A stretch of DNA of 64,000 bases, from assembly GCF_011022235.1 (NCBI RefSeq), contig NZ_JAAIYP010000026.1:1-64000 (forward strand), written 5' to 3'. Both the position numbers and the translations under genes were made by a program. Below are positions 1 through 10,433 of the stretch, piece after piece. Below the pieces are notes generated by a model. The model worked only from the letters and a program-made list of their open reading frames with translations. It was not told the DNA's origin and did no database searches. Within the stretch, counting starts at the first letter, position 1. Every line of letters begins with the position of its first letter. Source of the stretch: Magnetospirillum aberrantis SpK. GTDB lineage: Bacteria > Pseudomonadota > Alphaproteobacteria > Rhodospirillales > Magnetospirillaceae.

Positions 1-194
1 AACAGCTCGGCCAGTGCGTGCGGCTCGAAAATCGCCCCCGACAAAATGTGCGCCCCGATCTCGGACCCCTTTTCCAGGACGCAAACCGAAAGATCCGGGC
101 AAAGCTGTTTCAGACGGATCGCCGACGACAGACCCGAAGGACCCCCGCCAACAACAACTACGTCGAATTCCATGCTTTCGCGGGCGTCGTTCAT
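1..194 (-). CDS. Electron-transfer flavoprotein:ubiquinone oxidoreductase, N-terminal part (cut by window start)
   Basis: Read on the minus strand from an ATG at 194 preceded by GGAAGG, the 64 visible residues start MNDARESMEFDVVVVGGGPS and continue with the GxGxxG FAD-binding fold and the segment GSEIGAHILSGA that is characteristic of ETF-QO. The enzyme passes electrons from acyl-CoA dehydrogenases, through ETF, to the membrane quinone pool. That fits the acyl-CoA dehydrogenase genes a few kb away. The rest of the gene (usually about 540 residues in all) lies outside the window. Confidence 0.85.
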   Translation of the reverse strand, partial: MNDARESMEFDVVVVGGGPSGLSSAIRLKQLCPDLSVCVLEKGSEIGAHILSGAIFEPHALAEL

Positions 195-233
195 GGCCGG
201 GACCTTCCGATGTTCCAGTTCAGGAAAAAAGGA

Positions 234-274
234 AGAGGGCGGGCCAGATTGCCATTCGGGAAAGCCCGCCCTCT
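234..274 (-). terminator. Hairpin followed by a T run on the minus strand
   Basis: An 11-bp perfect stem (234-244 with 264-274) with a 19-nt loop is followed on the minus strand by TTTTTT within 5 nt. It looks like a rho-independent terminator but lies upstream of the ETF-QO start. It may stop read-through from the acetate permease operon. The 305 bp between 194 and 500 hold this and the next hairpin, and no gene. Confidence 0.5.
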
Positions 275-441
275 CCAAGGTGCGGCCTCAGGGCTTAGGA
301 GGGCCGCTTAACCAGGAAACGCCGCTGCGATGGAAGGACCGCAGCCAACGACCCCAACGTTAGGCCAGCCGAGGGCGGGGATAAATGTCGCCATCACTCA
401 AAATGCACGCCGGAATTTGCAACATCGGTGAAACGCTCACG

Positions 442-473
442 AAAAAAGGCCAGGCGGGTCGCCCCGCCTGGCC
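442..473 (-). terminator. Rho-independent terminator of the actP operon
   Basis: An 11-bp perfect GC-rich stem (448-458 with 463-473) with a 4-nt loop is followed on the minus strand by six T residues (complement of 442-447). It lies 27 bp beyond the stop of the acetate permease gene. Confidence 0.85.
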
Positions 474-499
474 GATTTCCAACAAACCCCGGCGACCGG

Positions 500-2167
500 T
501 CAGTGCGAAGCCGCACCCTCGGCGCCCAGGCCGGTCTGGGCCCGGACGAACTGGTCGTCGAAGATTTCACGTTCCTTGGCTGCGCCGACGCTGCTGTCCA
601 GCTTGGACACCACGAAGGCCATCAGGAACGCCGCCGGCATGGAGAACAGCGCCGGCTGGTCATAGGGGAACAGCGCCTGGGCATGGCCCAGCACGGTCTT
701 CCACACCGCCGGCCCCAGGATCACCAGAACCACGGCGGTGGTCAGGCCGGTAAGACCGCCCAGCAACGCGCCACGGGTGGTCAGCCCCTTCCAGAACATG
801 GACAGGAACAGCACCGGGAAGTTGGCCGAAGCCGCCACGCCGAAGGTCAGACCGACCATGAACACCAGATTCTGCTTTTCGAACAATACGGCCAGCAGGA
901 CGGCGATGGTACCAAGGGTCATCGAGGCGATCTTGGAAGCACGCACTTCGGCACGTTCCGAGGCCTTGCCCTTCATGATGACGTTGGCGAACAGATCATG
1001 CGAGATGGCCGAGGCGCCGGCCAGCACCAGACCCGCCACCACGGCGAGGATGGTGGCGAAGGCCACCGCCGACAAGAAGCCCAACATGACGTCGCCACCC
1101 AACGCCTTGGCCAGGTGCATGACCGGCATGTTGTTGCCGCCGATCAGCTTGCCGCCGACCACGCCGCCTTCGAAGTAGGAAGGATCGGTGCCGACGATGG
1201 TGACCGCGGCCAGACCCAGGATGCACACCACCATGAAGAAGTAGCCGATGACGCCGGTGGCGTAGAGCACCGACTTGCGCGCCGCCTTGGCGTCGGCCAC
1301 GGTAAAGAAGCGCATCAGGATGTGCGGCAAGCCGGCGGTGCCGAACATCAGACCCAGCGACAGCGACACGGCGGAAACCGGGTCGGACAGCAAGGTGCCG
1401 GGTCCCATGATCTTGAGACCGTCCTTGTGCACCGAGATGGCGCGGTCGGCCATGGTCTCGAAGCTGAAGTCGAACTGGGCGAACGCCAGATACAGCAACA
1501 GCGTGCCGCCGCCCAGCAACAGGCAGGCCTTGATGATCTGGACCCAGGTGGTGGCCAGCATGCCGCCGAAGGTCACGTAGATCATCATCAGCGCGCCGAC
1601 GATGATCACCGCGTAGATGTAGTCGAGGCCGAACAGAAGCTGGATCAACTGGCCGGCGCCGACCATCTGGATGATCAGGTAGAACACGCACACGGTCAGC
1701 GAGCCGACGGCCGCGAAGGTGCGGATCTTGGTCTGATCCAGGCGATAGGACGCGATGTCGGCGAAGGTGAACTTACCGAGGTTGCGCAGGCGTTCCGCCA
1801 TCAGGAACAGGATGATCGGCCAGCCGACGAAGAAGCCGATGGTGTAGACGAAGCCGTCGAAGCCCTTGAAGTAGACCATGGACGACAGGCCCAGCAAGGT
1901 GGCCGCCGACATGTAGTCGCCAGCGATGGCCAGACCGTTCTGCCAGCCGGTGATGCCACCGCCGGCGGTGTAGAAGTCGGCCGCCGAACGGGTGCGGGTG
2001 GCGGCCCAATAGGTGATGCCCAACGTCACCGCCACGATGGCCAGGAACATGGCGATGGCGGGAATGTTCATGGCTTGCTTTTGCACCTCGCCTACGGCGG
2101 GGCCGGCATAGGCCGCGTTGGCCGCCAGCAAGGCGGGAACGGCGAGAGCGGCGATCAGACGGTTCAT
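500..2167 (-). CDS. actP: Cation/acetate symporter ActP
   Basis: 555 residues with many hydrophobic helices and a signal-like N-terminus ending in AYAGPAVG. It contains sodium:solute symporter (SSS) family segments such as [20 protein letters not shown] and a [11 protein letters not shown] helix typical of ActP/YjcG. It is an inner-membrane permease for acetate and related short carboxylates. The start overlaps by one base the stop of the DUF485 gene upstream, the usual yjcH-actP pairing. A strong terminator follows at 442-473. Confidence 0.93.
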   Translation of the reverse strand: MNRLIAALAVPALLAANAAYAGPAVGEVQKQAMNIPAIAMFLAIVAVTLGITYWAATRTRSAADFYTAGGGITGWQNGLAIAGDYMSAATLLGLSSMVYFKGFDGFVYTIGFFVGWPIILFLMAERLRNLGKFTFADIASYRLDQTKIRTFAAVGSLTVCVFYLIIQMVGAGQLIQLLFGLDYIYAVIIVGALMMIYVTFGGMLATTWVQIIKACLLLGGGTLLLYLAFAQFDFSFETMADRAISVHKDGLKIMGPGTLLSDPVSAVSLSLGLMFGTAGLPHILMRFFTVADAKAARKSVLYATGVIGYFFMVVCILGLAAVTIVGTDPSYFEGGVVGGKLIGGNNMPVMHLAKALGGDVMLGFLSAVAFATILAVVAGLVLAGASAISHDLFANVIMKGKASERAEVRASKIASMTLGTIAVLLAVLFEKQNLVFMVGLTFGVAASANFPVLFLSMFWKGLTTRGALLGGLTGLTTAVVLVILGPAVWKTVLGHAQALFPYDQPALFSMPAAFLMAFVVSKLDSSVGAAKEREIFDDQFVRAQTGLGAEGAASH

Positions 2168-2472
2168 CACAGCGACTCCCGCAGGATTTCGTTGTTCAGG
2201 GTGTCGAGCTGGGTGTTGGCCCGACGCACGTAAAGCGCGGTCAACACCCACGACAGCACGACGATGCCGAACCCGAGGACGACGCCCCAGGTGGTCCGGC
2301 CCGACGACAACGGCATGTGCAGGACCTGCGGCGCGAACGCCACCAGCGAGACGAAGCCGTAATAGGCGCCCAGCACCACCGCGGCGAACAGCCACGACAT
2401 GCGGGTCCGCTTCGTCACCAATTCCTTGAACTTGGGATTGGCGCGAATGCGCTCATAAGTCAGCTTGGACAT
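2167..2472 (-). CDS. DUF485 family membrane protein, YjcH-like
   Basis: 101 residues with two transmembrane helices (about 28-50 and 60-82) after a basic N-terminus ([19 protein letters not shown]). DUF485 proteins are almost always encoded directly before acetate permease genes, and may assist or associate with the permease. The start is well set by AAAGGAGG 5 nt before the ATG. The overlap with actP suggests translational coupling. Confidence 0.9.
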   Translation of the reverse strand: MSKLTYERIRANPKFKELVTKRTRMSWLFAAVVLGAYYGFVSLVAFAPQVLHMPLSSGRTTWGVVLGFGIVVLSWVLTALYVRRANTQLDTLNNEILRESL

Positions 2473-2788
2473 TCAGCCTCCTTTGCTTTTGCGGCCCTTC
2501 AGTTTCCCCCTGAGCGCCGCTTTCCCTAATCTCGGGGCATGAAGCTCCGATCATGGAGGCCGATCCTAGACGAGCCTATTCTTTCGAACGATGCCTCTCC
2601 CACTCAGATACCGTGATTGTTTTTGCCACACTTGCATTTTCAACTTTCATTCCTTCAAGAATACATGAATAAGTATTTTCCCGTGGCTTTTCCCACCACG
2701 CCGTTGAGCGCTCTGGACATTGCCGCCGCCGCTCGGCCGCCGCTAGCCTGGGGGCAATATCCACAGGTCTGCCAAGGAGCAAGCGCCC
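2473..2788. other. Intergenic region between divergent operons
   Basis: 316 bp between the minus-strand acetate operon and the plus-strand acyl-CoA dehydrogenase. The part at 2570-2700 is clearly richer in A/T than its surroundings, as expected for promoters in a high-GC genome. No convincing gene, riboswitch or specific operator is seen. An AAGGAG ribosome-binding site at 2773-2778 serves the plus-strand gene. Confidence 0.6.
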
Positions 2789-4579
2789 ATGACCGCCTTC
2801 TCTCCCAACATCCGCGACATGGAATTCGTGCTGGCCGAACTGGCCGGTCTGGACGAGGTCGCGGCGCTGCCCGGATACGAGGAGGCCAGCCGCGAACTGG
2901 TCCATTCCGTGCTGGAAGAGGCCGGCCGCATCGCCGCGGAGGTACTGGCACCATTGAACGCCGTGGGCGACCGCCAGGGCGCCAAGCTGGTGGACGGCAA
3001 GGTCGCCCTGCCCGAGGGCTGGGAAGGCGCCTTCCGTACCATGGTCGAGGGCAACTGGACCGGCCTGCCCTTCCCCGCCGAATGGGGCGGCATGGGGCTG
3101 CCGGGCGTGGTCAACGTGGCGGTGGCCGAGATGTGGCAGGCGGCCAACATGGCCTTCACCCTGTGCCCGATGCTGACGCAAGGCGCGGTGCATGCCATCC
3201 TTGAATGCGCGTCCGAGGAGCAAAAGGCCGTCTACCTGCCCAAGCTGGTGACCGGCGAATGGGCCGGCACCATGAATCTGACCGAATCCTCGGCCGGGTC
3301 CGACCTGGGCGCCATCCGCACCAAGGCGGTGCCCCAGGCCGACGGCAGCTACCTGATCAGCGGCCAGAAGATTTTCATCACCTATGGCGACCATGAACTG
3401 GCGGAAAACATCATCCATCTGGTGCTGGCCCGCCTTCCCGACGCGCCGCCCGGCGTCAAGGGCATCTCGCTGTTCATCGTGCCCAAATTCATGGTGAGCG
3501 CCGATGGAACCTTGGGCGCGCGCAACGACGTCGCCGCCGTGTCCCTGGAACACAAGCTGGGCATCCACGCCAGCCCCACCTGCGTCATGAGCTTCGGCGA
3601 CAATGGCGGCGCCACCGGCTTCCTGGTCGGCCAGGAAAACCGCGGCCTGGAATACATGTTCGTGATGATGAACCATGCCCGCCTGAACGTCGGCGTCCAG
3701 GGCCTGGGCATCGCCGAACGCGCCTATCAGCAGGCCCGCGCCTATGCCCGCGAGCGTGTGCAGGGCAAGCCGGCCGGCGCGGCGGCCGTCACCCCCATCG
3801 TCGACCATGCGGACGTGCGCCGCATGCTCATGACCATCAAGGCCAATGTCGAGGCCATGCGCGCACTGGCCTATGTGGAAGCGGCCGAACTGGACAAGGC
3901 CCACGCCGAACCCGACGCGGACAAGCGCGCCCAATCGTTCCGTCTGGCCGAGTTCCTGAACCCGGTGGTCAAGGGCTGGTCCACCGAGACCGGTTTCGAC
4001 ATGGCGTCCCTGGGCGTCCAGGTCCATGGCGGCATGGGCTATGTGGAGGAAACCGGCGCCGCCCAGCATTTGCGCGACGCCCGCATCACCGCCATCTACG
4101 AAGGCACCACCGCCATCCAGGCCAATGATCTGGTCAACCGCAAAATCCTGCGCGACAAGGGGGCCACGGCCAAGCTGGTCCTGGACGAACTGGCCGCGCT
4201 GGCCGACGAACTGGCCGCCGCGTCCGATTCCCGGCTCAAGGCCATCGGCACCGAACTGGCCGAGGGCCGCCGCGCCGCCGCCGACGCGGTGGAATGGATT
4301 TTGTCCGCCGCGCCCCAGGACCCCCGCCTGCCCGCCGCCGCCGCCGTGCCGTTGCTCAAGCTGATGGGGGTGGTGCTGGGCGGCTATCAGATGGCTCGTG
4401 CCGCCAAGGTCGCGCGGGCCCGGCTGGATGCCGGCGAAGGCGACCTGGACTTCTTCGAGGCCAAGCTCAACACCGCCTGGTTCTACGCCGAGCACGTCCT
4501 GCCGCAGGCTCCGGCCTTCCTGGCCTCGATCACCCGTGGCGCCGACGCGGTGATGACCGTTCCCGCCGACCAGTTGTAA
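2789..4579 (+). CDS. Acyl-CoA dehydrogenase, long form (DmdC-like)
   Basis: 596 residues, about 200 longer than ordinary acyl-CoA dehydrogenases, with the extra C-terminal domain of the DmdC/AidB-like group. Visible are the FAD-binding segment MNLTESSAGSDLG (about 160-172), the GIHASPTCVMSFG strand and a C-terminal GMGYVEETGAAQHLRDARI motif followed by IYEGTTAIQ. It would oxidise an acyl-CoA to the enoyl-CoA using ETF as acceptor; 3-methylmercaptopropionyl-CoA or a fatty acyl-CoA are both possible substrates. It heads a plus-strand run with a nitroreductase and a thioesterase. Confidence 0.85.
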   Translation: MTAFSPNIRDMEFVLAELAGLDEVAALPGYEEASRELVHSVLEEAGRIAAEVLAPLNAVGDRQGAKLVDGKVALPEGWEGAFRTMVEGNWTGLPFPAEWGGMGLPGVVNVAVAEMWQAANMAFTLCPMLTQGAVHAILECASEEQKAVYLPKLVTGEWAGTMNLTESSAGSDLGAIRTKAVPQADGSYLISGQKIFITYGDHELAENIIHLVLARLPDAPPGVKGISLFIVPKFMVSADGTLGARNDVAAVSLEHKLGIHASPTCVMSFGDNGGATGFLVGQENRGLEYMFVMMNHARLNVGVQGLGIAERAYQQARAYARERVQGKPAGAAAVTPIVDHADVRRMLMTIKANVEAMRALAYVEAAELDKAHAEPDADKRAQSFRLAEFLNPVVKGWSTETGFDMASLGVQVHGGMGYVEETGAAQHLRDARITAIYEGTTAIQANDLVNRKILRDKGATAKLVLDELAALADELAAASDSRLKAIGTELAEGRRAAADAVEWILSAAPQDPRLPAAAAVPLLKLMGVVLGGYQMARAAKVARARLDAGEGDLDFFEAKLNTAWFYAEHVLPQAPAFLASITRGADAVMTVPADQL

Positions 4580-4594
4580 AAAGGGGGAAAAGCC

Positions 4595-5302
4595 GTGACC
4601 CATCAGGACCTCACCGACACCAAGGCCCGATGCGACGTGTTCGAGGCCATGGCCAGCCGCCGCGCCGTCCGCGCCTTCCTGCCCGATCCGGTGGATCGGG
4701 CGACGGTTGAACGCATCCTGGCCCTGGCCGCCCGCGCCCCCAGCGGCACCAACATCCAGCCGTGGCGGGTGTGGGTGCTGTCGGGCGCGCCGCTCAAGCG
4801 GCTGACCGGCAAGATCATGGCCGCCCATGACGCCGACGCGCCGGGATATGACGAGGAATATCCCTATTATCCCGGCGAATGGGTCGAGCCCTATATCTCG
4901 CGCCGGCGCAAGCTGGGGCGCGACCTTTATGCCCTGCTTGGCATCGGCAAGGGCGATTCCGAGCGCATGAAACACCAGTTCGGCCGCAACTACCTGTTCT
5001 TCGACGCCCCCGTCGGCCTGTTCGTCACCATCGACAAGGCCATGAACACCGGTTCCTGGTTCGACCTGGGCACCTTCTTGCAGTCCATCTTGCTGGCGGC
5101 GCGCGGCTTTGGCCTGCATAGCTGTCCGCAACAGGCGTTCAGCAAATACCATCGGATTATCCACGAAGACCTTGGTATTCCCGACAGCCAAGTGATTGCC
5201 TGTGGCGTCGCTCTTGGGTACGAAGACCCTGACGCGCCGGAAAACAAGCTGGAGACCGAGCGCGAACCGGTATCCAGCTTTGCCACCTTCGACTGGGAGT
5301 AG
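4595..5302 (+). CDS. Nitroreductase family flavoprotein
   Basis: 235 residues. The N-terminal motif ASRRAVRAFLPDPVDRATVERIL and ARAPSGTNIQPWRVWVLSG are classic FMN-binding features of NfsB-type nitroreductases, and the C-terminal LGYEDPDAPEN segment also fits. The start is GTG at 4595, set by AAGGGGGAAA just upstream. The gene lies 15 bp after the acyl-CoA dehydrogenase and 5 bp before a thioesterase, so it is probably in one operon. The natural substrate cannot be read from the sequence. Confidence 0.85.
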   Translation: MTHQDLTDTKARCDVFEAMASRRAVRAFLPDPVDRATVERILALAARAPSGTNIQPWRVWVLSGAPLKRLTGKIMAAHDADAPGYDEEYPYYPGEWVEPYISRRRKLGRDLYALLGIGKGDSERMKHQFGRNYLFFDAPVGLFVTIDKAMNTGSWFDLGTFLQSILLAARGFGLHSCPQQAFSKYHRIIHEDLGIPDSQVIACGVALGYEDPDAPENKLETEREPVSSFATFDWE

Positions 5303-5307
5303 TTGCC

Positions 5308-5778
5308 ATGGCCGTGCGCGAAATCGTCCTCAAGCACCTGTCCGGTGCCGCCGACTGGATCGCGCCGGTCCAGAACTTCAGTTCGCTGGTGGGGATGTCC
5401 ATGGAGGAATGGCGGAAAGACTTCGCCCGCATCCGCCTGGACATCCGCCCGGAACACGCCAATGGTTTCGGCTATGTCCACGGCGGCGTGCTGCTGACCC
5501 TGTTGGACACCGTGTCGGGATTTTCCGGCATCCATGCCGAGGAAGGGGCCGACCCGGTCGGCTGTTTCACCGTGGCGCTGAACACCAAGTTCATCAGCCC
5601 GGCCCATTCCGGCACCCTGATCGCCCAATCCCACGCCCAGGGCGGCGGCAAGTCGATCTTCTTCACCTATGCCGAAATCCGTGACGAGGCCGGCAAGCTG
5701 GTGGCCACCGGCGACGGCACCTTCCGCTATCGCCGGCTGCCGCCCGAACTGGTGGAAATGATCAAAACGCAGCTTTAG
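5308..5778 (+). CDS. PaaI-type hotdog thioesterase
   Basis: 156 residues of hotdog fold with the PaaI/YdiI signature HANGFGYVHGGVLLTLLDT (about 51-69), in which the HGG loop and the following acidic residue form the active site. It should hydrolyse acyl-CoA thioesters, consistent with the acyl-CoA dehydrogenase in the same operon. The last 17 bp overlap the convergent AraC-family gene. Confidence 0.85.
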   Translation: MAVREIVLKHLSGAADWIAPVQNFSSLVGMSMEEWRKDFARIRLDIRPEHANGFGYVHGGVLLTLLDTVSGFSGIHAEEGADPVGCFTVALNTKFISPAHSGTLIAQSHAQGGGKSIFFTYAEIRDEAGKLVATGDGTFRYRRLPPELVEMIKTQL

Positions 5779-6790
5779 CCGGCACGCACACGCTGCGGCG
5801 GTATTCGCCGGGATTGGCCCCCGTCCATTTCTTGAAGGCACGGTGGAAAGCGCTGGTTTCGGCGAAACCCAGTTCAGCGGCGATGTCCATCACGCTCATG
5901 GTCGAATCCGACAACAGCGTGATCGCCATGTCGCGGCGCAGATGGTCCTTGATCGCCTGATAGGATTGCCCTTCCGCCTCCATGCGGCGACGCAGCGTCG
6001 AAGCCGAGGTGCGCATGTCGTCGGCGATCTGGTCGAATCCCGGCCAATCGGCCGGGGGCAAGTCGCGCAGCCGGCGTTGAATCTGGGACGCCAGCGAATT
6101 GCTGTCCTTGTATTGGACCAACAAATTCTCGGGCGCAACCGACAGGAATTCCTTGAGCGATTGCGCGGTCCGCACCACCGGCAGGTCAAGATATTTGACG
6201 TCGAAGGCGACCGCGGTGTGGTCCTGGCCGAAGCTCAGCTCGGACGTGAACATCAGCGGGTATTCGCTCAACGCCTGCGGCGGTTCCGCGTAACGGAACG
6301 CCGCCCATTGCAGGGGAATGCGGCGGTTGACCAGCCAACACGCCAGACGGTGCACGAACATCAGATAGGTTTCGTGGGCAAAGACATGCGGCACGACCCC
6401 TTCGGCGTCCTTCAGCGTCAAAAGCGCCATGCCGTCGCCGTCACGACACAACGTGCCGCGCAGGTCGTCCAAGGCCAGGTCGAAAAAGCGCAGAACCCGC
6501 TTCAGCGCCCTTTCCAGGGTCCGGCAATGGACCACCGCATGACACATCATGGCGAAGCTGCCGACCTTCATGCGCCGCGAATCCTGGCCGAAGAACTCGT
6601 CGTCCAGCACCTGGGCGATCAGGCGCAACAGCATGGTATAGGCGTCGGACGACACCCGCGCATGGGGAAGATTCAACAGGCTGGGCGAAAGCCCGATCTG
6701 TTCCAGCAACTCGTCGGAGTCGAATCCCTTGCGGCGAAGACCATCGAGAACGGCCTCCACGAACAGGATCGAAATTGTTCCTTTTTCCAT
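5762..6790 (-). CDS. AraC-family transcriptional regulator
   Basis: 342 residues with an N-terminal ligand-sensing domain of the Arabinose_bd type (HARVSSDAYTMLLRL and later segments) and a C-terminal double helix-turn-helix (about 240-340) ending in DIAAELGFAETSAFHRAFKKWTG, the standard AraC second HTH. It lies convergent with the thioesterase and divergent from the SDR-thiolase operon that starts at 6965. It is therefore a plausible regulator of these fatty-acid oxidation genes (inference from position). Confidence 0.88.
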   Translation of the reverse strand: MEKGTISILFVEAVLDGLRRKGFDSDELLEQIGLSPSLLNLPHARVSSDAYTMLLRLIAQVLDDEFFGQDSRRMKVGSFAMMCHAVVHCRTLERALKRVLRFFDLALDDLRGTLCRDGDGMALLTLKDAEGVVPHVFAHETYLMFVHRLACWLVNRRIPLQWAAFRYAEPPQALSEYPLMFTSELSFGQDHTAVAFDVKYLDLPVVRTAQSLKEFLSVAPENLLVQYKDSNSLASQIQRRLRDLPPADWPGFDQIADDMRTSASTLRRRMEAEGQSYQAIKDHLRRDMAITLLSDSTMSVMDIAAELGFAETSAFHRAFKKWTGANPGEYRRSVCVPAKAAF

Positions 6791-6964
6791 ACTCTTCCCG
6801 ATGACGCGCCTCTTGTTATGTTGGGGGCGCGTTTATCCTGGTTCCAGGCACACTAGCGCAAGCGGCAAAATCTGTCAGGAATTTTGAGCGCTCGCGACAT
6901 CGCTTGGCCGCCGCCGCCGCTATAGGCTTCGCGCAAAACCCCATTTGCTGGAGAGCGAAACGCG

Positions 6965-7732
6965 ATGCTGATCAAGGACAACGTCTTCATCGTCACCGGT
7001 GGCGGTTCGGGTCTGGGCGCCGCGGCGGCCCGCATGATCGTGGACAATGGCGGCAAGGTGGTCCTGGCCGACGTCAACGAAGCCACCGGCGCCGCCACGG
7101 CCGCCGAACTGGGCGCCTCGGCCGCGTTCTGCAAGACCGACGTGGCCGACGAAGCCTCGGCCTCGGCCTGCGTCGACTTCGCGGTCGCGACTTTCGGCCG
7201 GCTCAACGGCCTGATCAACTGCGCCGGCATCTGCCCCGGCGAAAAGGTGGTGGGCCGCGACGGGCCGCACGCGCTTTCCACCTTCTCCCGCACCGTGACC
7301 ATCAACCTGGTCGGCACCTTCAACATGATCCGTCTGGCCGCCACCGCCATGAGCAAGGGTGAAGCCAACGACAAGGGCGAGCGCGGCGTCATCATCAACA
7401 CCGCCTCGATCGCCGCCATGGACGGACAGATCGGCCAGGCCGCCTATGCCGCCTCCAAGGGCGGAATCGTCGGCATGACGCTGCCCATCGCCCGCGAGTT
7501 GGCGCGCTTCGGCATCCGCATCATGACCATCGCGCCCGGCATCTTCGCCACCCCCATGGTCCAGGCCATGCCACAGGAAGTGCAGGACAGCTTGGGCAAG
7601 CTGGTGCCCTTCCCGCCCCGTCTGGGCGTGCCGTCGGAATTCGCCGACCTGTGTCGCGCCATTCTCGACAACACCATGCTGAACGGCGAGGTCATCCGTC
7701 TGGATGGCGCCGTGCGCATGGCCGCGAAGTAA
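6965..7732 (+). CDS. Short-chain dehydrogenase, 3-hydroxyacyl-CoA dehydrogenase type
   Basis: 255 residues with the NAD-binding GGGSGLGAA motif (about 11-19), NCAG, and the catalytic Ser...Tyr-x-x-x-Lys as YAASKGG. It closely resembles the HSD17B10/type II 3-hydroxyacyl-CoA dehydrogenase group, including [13 protein letters not shown] and the C-terminal [16 protein letters not shown]. It heads an operon with a thiolase and an acyl-CoA dehydrogenase, giving three beta-oxidation steps. GGAGAG lies 9 nt before the ATG. Confidence 0.9.
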   Translation: MLIKDNVFIVTGGGSGLGAAAARMIVDNGGKVVLADVNEATGAATAAELGASAAFCKTDVADEASASACVDFAVATFGRLNGLINCAGICPGEKVVGRDGPHALSTFSRTVTINLVGTFNMIRLAATAMSKGEANDKGERGVIINTASIAAMDGQIGQAAYAASKGGIVGMTLPIARELARFGIRIMTIAPGIFATPMVQAMPQEVQDSLGKLVPFPPRLGVPSEFADLCRAILDNTMLNGEVIRLDGAVRMAAK

Positions 7733-7745
7733 GGGAGTCCCATCC

Positions 7746-8939
7746 ATGACCAATACCAACACCGATCCCGTCGTCATCGTCGGCGCCGCCCGGACCGCCA
7801 TGGGCGGTCTTCAGGGCGACTTCAAGGACGTGAGCGCCACCCGCCTCGGCGCCGCCGCCATCAAGGCCGCCGTCGAACGTTCCGGCCTCAAGCCGGAACA
7901 GATCGAGGAAGTGATCATGGGCTGCGTGCTGCCCGCCGGCCAGGGCCAGGCCCCGGCCCGCCAGGCCAGCCTGGGCGCCGGCCTGCCGCTGTCGGCCGGA
8001 TGCACCACCGTCAACAAGATGTGCGGCTCGGGCATGAAGGCCGCCATGCTGGCCCATGACCTGCTGTTGGCCGGCACCAACGACATCATGGTGGCGGGCG
8101 GCATGGAAAGCATGACCAACGCCCCCTATCTGCTGGAAAAGGCGCGCGGCGGCTTCCGCCTGGGCCATGGCAAGATCATGGACCACATGTTCCTGGACGG
8201 CCTTGAGGACGCCTACGACAAGGGCCGCCTGATGGGCACCTTCGCCGAGGATTGCGCCCAATCCTATGGCTTCACCCGCGAGGAGCAGGACCGCTGGGCC
8301 ATCCTGTCGCTGACCCGCGCGCAAAAGGCCATCACCGAGGGGTGGTTCAAGTCCGAGATCACCCCGGTCACCGTCAAGGCTGGCAAGAGCGAGCGCGTGG
8401 TGGACAGCGACGAACAGCCGCCCAAGGCCAACCCGGACAAGATTCCGACGCTCAAGCCCGCCTTCCGCGAGGGGGGAACGGTGACTCCGGCCAATTCGTC
8501 CTCCATCTCGGACGGCGCCGCCGCGCTGACCCTGATGCGGCTGTCCACCGCCCGGAAGCTGGGCCTGACCCCGATCGCCGCCATCCGCGCCCATTCGACC
8601 CACGCGCACGAACCCAACCTGTTCGCCACCGCCCCCATCGGCGCCGTGCAGAAGGTTCTGGCCAAGGCCGGCTGGAACAAGGATCAGGTCGATCTGTACG
8701 AGATCAACGAAGCCTTCGCCGTGGTCGCCATGGCCGCCATCAAGGATCTGGCGCTCGACGAGGCCAAGGTCAACGTGCACGGCGGCGCTTGCGCGCTGGG
8801 CCATCCCATCGGCGCCTCGGGCGCGCGTATCCTGGTGACCCTGTTGGCGGCGCTGAAGCAATACGGCGGCAAGAAGGGCGTGGCCAGCTTGTGCATCGGC
8901 GGCGGCGAAGCCACCGCCATGGCCGTGGAGATGCTGTAG
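7746..8939 (+). CDS. Thiolase (acetyl-CoA C-acetyltransferase)
   Basis: 397 residues. The catalytic Cys is in [10 protein letters not shown] (about 85-95), the His in EINEAFAVV is near 345 and the second Cys/His region is [18 protein letters not shown]. It cleaves or forms 3-ketoacyl-CoA. ATG 7746 ([10 protein letters not shown]) follows GGGAGT and is preferred over an in-frame ATG at 7704 inside the SDR gene. The next gene starts 2 bp after the stop. Confidence 0.92.
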   Translation: MTNTNTDPVVIVGAARTAMGGLQGDFKDVSATRLGAAAIKAAVERSGLKPEQIEEVIMGCVLPAGQGQAPARQASLGAGLPLSAGCTTVNKMCGSGMKAAMLAHDLLLAGTNDIMVAGGMESMTNAPYLLEKARGGFRLGHGKIMDHMFLDGLEDAYDKGRLMGTFAEDCAQSYGFTREEQDRWAILSLTRAQKAITEGWFKSEITPVTVKAGKSERVVDSDEQPPKANPDKIPTLKPAFREGGTVTPANSSSISDGAAALTLMRLSTARKLGLTPIAAIRAHSTHAHEPNLFATAPIGAVQKVLAKAGWNKDQVDLYEINEAFAVVAMAAIKDLALDEAKVNVHGGACALGHPIGASGARILVTLLAALKQYGGKKGVASLCIGGGEATAMAVEML

Positions 8940-8941
8940 CC

Positions 8942-10069
8942 ATGATCCCGACCGAAGAACAGAGCCTGATCCGCGACACCGCGCGGGCCTTCGCCCGCGA
9001 GCGGCTGGCCCCCAACGCCGAGAAATGGGACCGCGAGGCCACCTTCCCGCGCGGCGCGGTGGCCGAGATGGCGGAACTGGGTTTCCTTGGCATGCTGCTG
9101 CCCGAGGAACTGGGCGGCAGCTATACCGGCCATGTCGCCTACGCCATGGCCCTGGAAGAGGTCGCCGCCGGCTGCGGCGCCCTGTCCACGGTGATGAGCG
9201 TGCACAATTCCGTCGCCTGCATGCCCATCTTCAAGTTCGGCACCGAGGATCAGAAAGCCCGCTTCCTGCCCAAGATGGCGTCGGGCGAATGGCTGGGCGG
9301 TTTCGCCCTGACCGAACCGCATGCCGGTTCCGACGCCTCGTCGCTCAAGGTCCGCGCGGTGCGTGACGGCGACGACTACATCCTGAACGGCACCAAGCAG
9401 TTCGTCACCTCGGGCAAGTCGGCCCAGGTGCTGGTGGTGTTCGCCGTCACCGACCCGGCCGCCGGCAAAAAGGGCATCACCGGCTTCATCGTCCCCACCG
9501 ACACCCCCGGTTTCAGCGTCGCCCGCATCGAGGAGAAGATGGGCCAGCACGCCTCGGACACCGCCCAGGTGGTGTTCGAGGACATGCGCATCCCGGCCGG
9601 CCTGAGGCTGGGCGAGGAAGGCCAGGGCTACAAGATCGCGCTCAGCAACCTTGAAGGCGGCCGTATCGGCATTGCCTCGCAATGCGTCGGCATGGCCCGC
9701 GCCGCGTTGGAGGCCGCCGCCGCCTACGCCAAGGAGCGGGTGACCTTTGGTCAGCCGCTGATCGAGCATCAGGCCATCGCCCAAAAGCTGGCCGACATGG
9801 CGACCCAGGTGGCCGCCGCCCGGCTCATGGTGTTGCATGCCGCCGACCTGCGCGACGCCGGCCTGCCCTGCCTGACCGAGGCGTCGCAAGCCAAGCTGTT
9901 CGCTTCCGAAATGGCCGAGCGCGTGGCCTCGGGCGCCATCCAGGTGTTGGGCGGGTACGGCTATCTCAAGGATTTCCCGGTGGAGCGCATCTACCGCGAT
10001 GTCCGCGTCTGCCAGATCTATGAGGGCGCCAGCGAAATCCAGCGCATGCTGATCGCCCGCTCGCTGTAA
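8942..10069 (+). CDS. Acyl-CoA dehydrogenase (short/branched-chain type)
   Basis: 375 residues, the normal length of the family. It shows [16 protein letters not shown] (FAD/substrate loop, about 120-135), [13 protein letters not shown], and the C-terminal [29 protein letters not shown] with the catalytic-region Glu. It is the last gene of the SDR-thiolase-dehydrogenase operon and feeds electrons to ETF. The strong palindrome at 10085-10118 closes the operon. Confidence 0.92.
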   Translation: MIPTEEQSLIRDTARAFARERLAPNAEKWDREATFPRGAVAEMAELGFLGMLLPEELGGSYTGHVAYAMALEEVAAGCGALSTVMSVHNSVACMPIFKFGTEDQKARFLPKMASGEWLGGFALTEPHAGSDASSLKVRAVRDGDDYILNGTKQFVTSGKSAQVLVVFAVTDPAAGKKGITGFIVPTDTPGFSVARIEEKMGQHASDTAQVVFEDMRIPAGLRLGEEGQGYKIALSNLEGGRIGIASQCVGMARAALEAAAAYAKERVTFGQPLIEHQAIAQKLADMATQVAAARLMVLHAADLRDAGLPCLTEASQAKLFASEMAERVASGAIQVLGGYGYLKDFPVERIYRDVRVCQIYEGASEIQRMLIARSL

Positions 10070-10084
10070 AAGTTACCTGAACGC

Positions 10085-10118
10085 ACGGTCGCCGCTCTTT
10101 CGAAAGAGCGGCGACCGT
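10085..10118. terminator. Perfect 34-bp palindrome between convergent genes
   Basis: Every base of 10085-10118 pairs in an uninterrupted inverted repeat centred on TTCGAA. It lies 16 bp after the acyl-CoA dehydrogenase stop and 9 bp after the convergent hypothetical gene. There is no long T run on either side, but the stem is strong enough for a bidirectional terminator. Confidence 0.65.
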
Positions 10119-10126
10119 TGCCGGGA

Positions 10127-10378
10127 TCAGCTTTGGAAGAAATGTTTGATCCGGTCGAGGAAACTCGAGGATTCAGCCGGAGCCTCAGGCTTGTCCAGGC
10201 CGAATTCGCCATCGCTGAACAAGGGGATATCAACGACGTCTTCCACCCGCCGCCCGTCCAGTTCGACGGGCGTCTTGCGATGATGGACGGCGACGAGGCG
10301 GTGCGCCAGATTTTCCAGAGCGCTCGCCGCGTTCACTCCATCGGGATGTTGGAGCGGCGATATATCCATAGCCTTCAT
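10127..10378 (-). CDS. Small hypothetical protein
   Basis: 83 residues, mostly soluble, with an N-terminal helix-rich part (ALENLAHRLVAVHHRK) and an acidic C-terminus ending in SSFLDRIKHFFQS, which looks amphipathic. I recognise no family. It follows another small gene on the same strand by 55 bp. Two convergent features (palindrome and the dehydrogenase stop) bound it, and codon usage looks native. Confidence 0.55.
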   Translation of the reverse strand: MKAMDISPLQHPDGVNAASALENLAHRLVAVHHRKTPVELDGRRVEDVVDIPLFSDGEFGLDKPEAPAESSSFLDRIKHFFQS

Positions 10379-10433
10379 AGGGTATCACAAATTACGCACA
10401 GGCTCCAGAACCACAGCCTGAAAGCGAAAACGC

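Noticed and set aside
428-2233. Long plus-strand open frame of 601 codons opposite actP
   Set aside because: His/Gln/Gly-rich translation without any fold; it is the GC-driven antisense frame of a clear permease gene.
2576-5191. 871-codon minus-strand open frame opposite the acyl-CoA dehydrogenase and nitroreductase
   Set aside because: Composition typical of an antisense frame; the plus-strand genes are well recognised.
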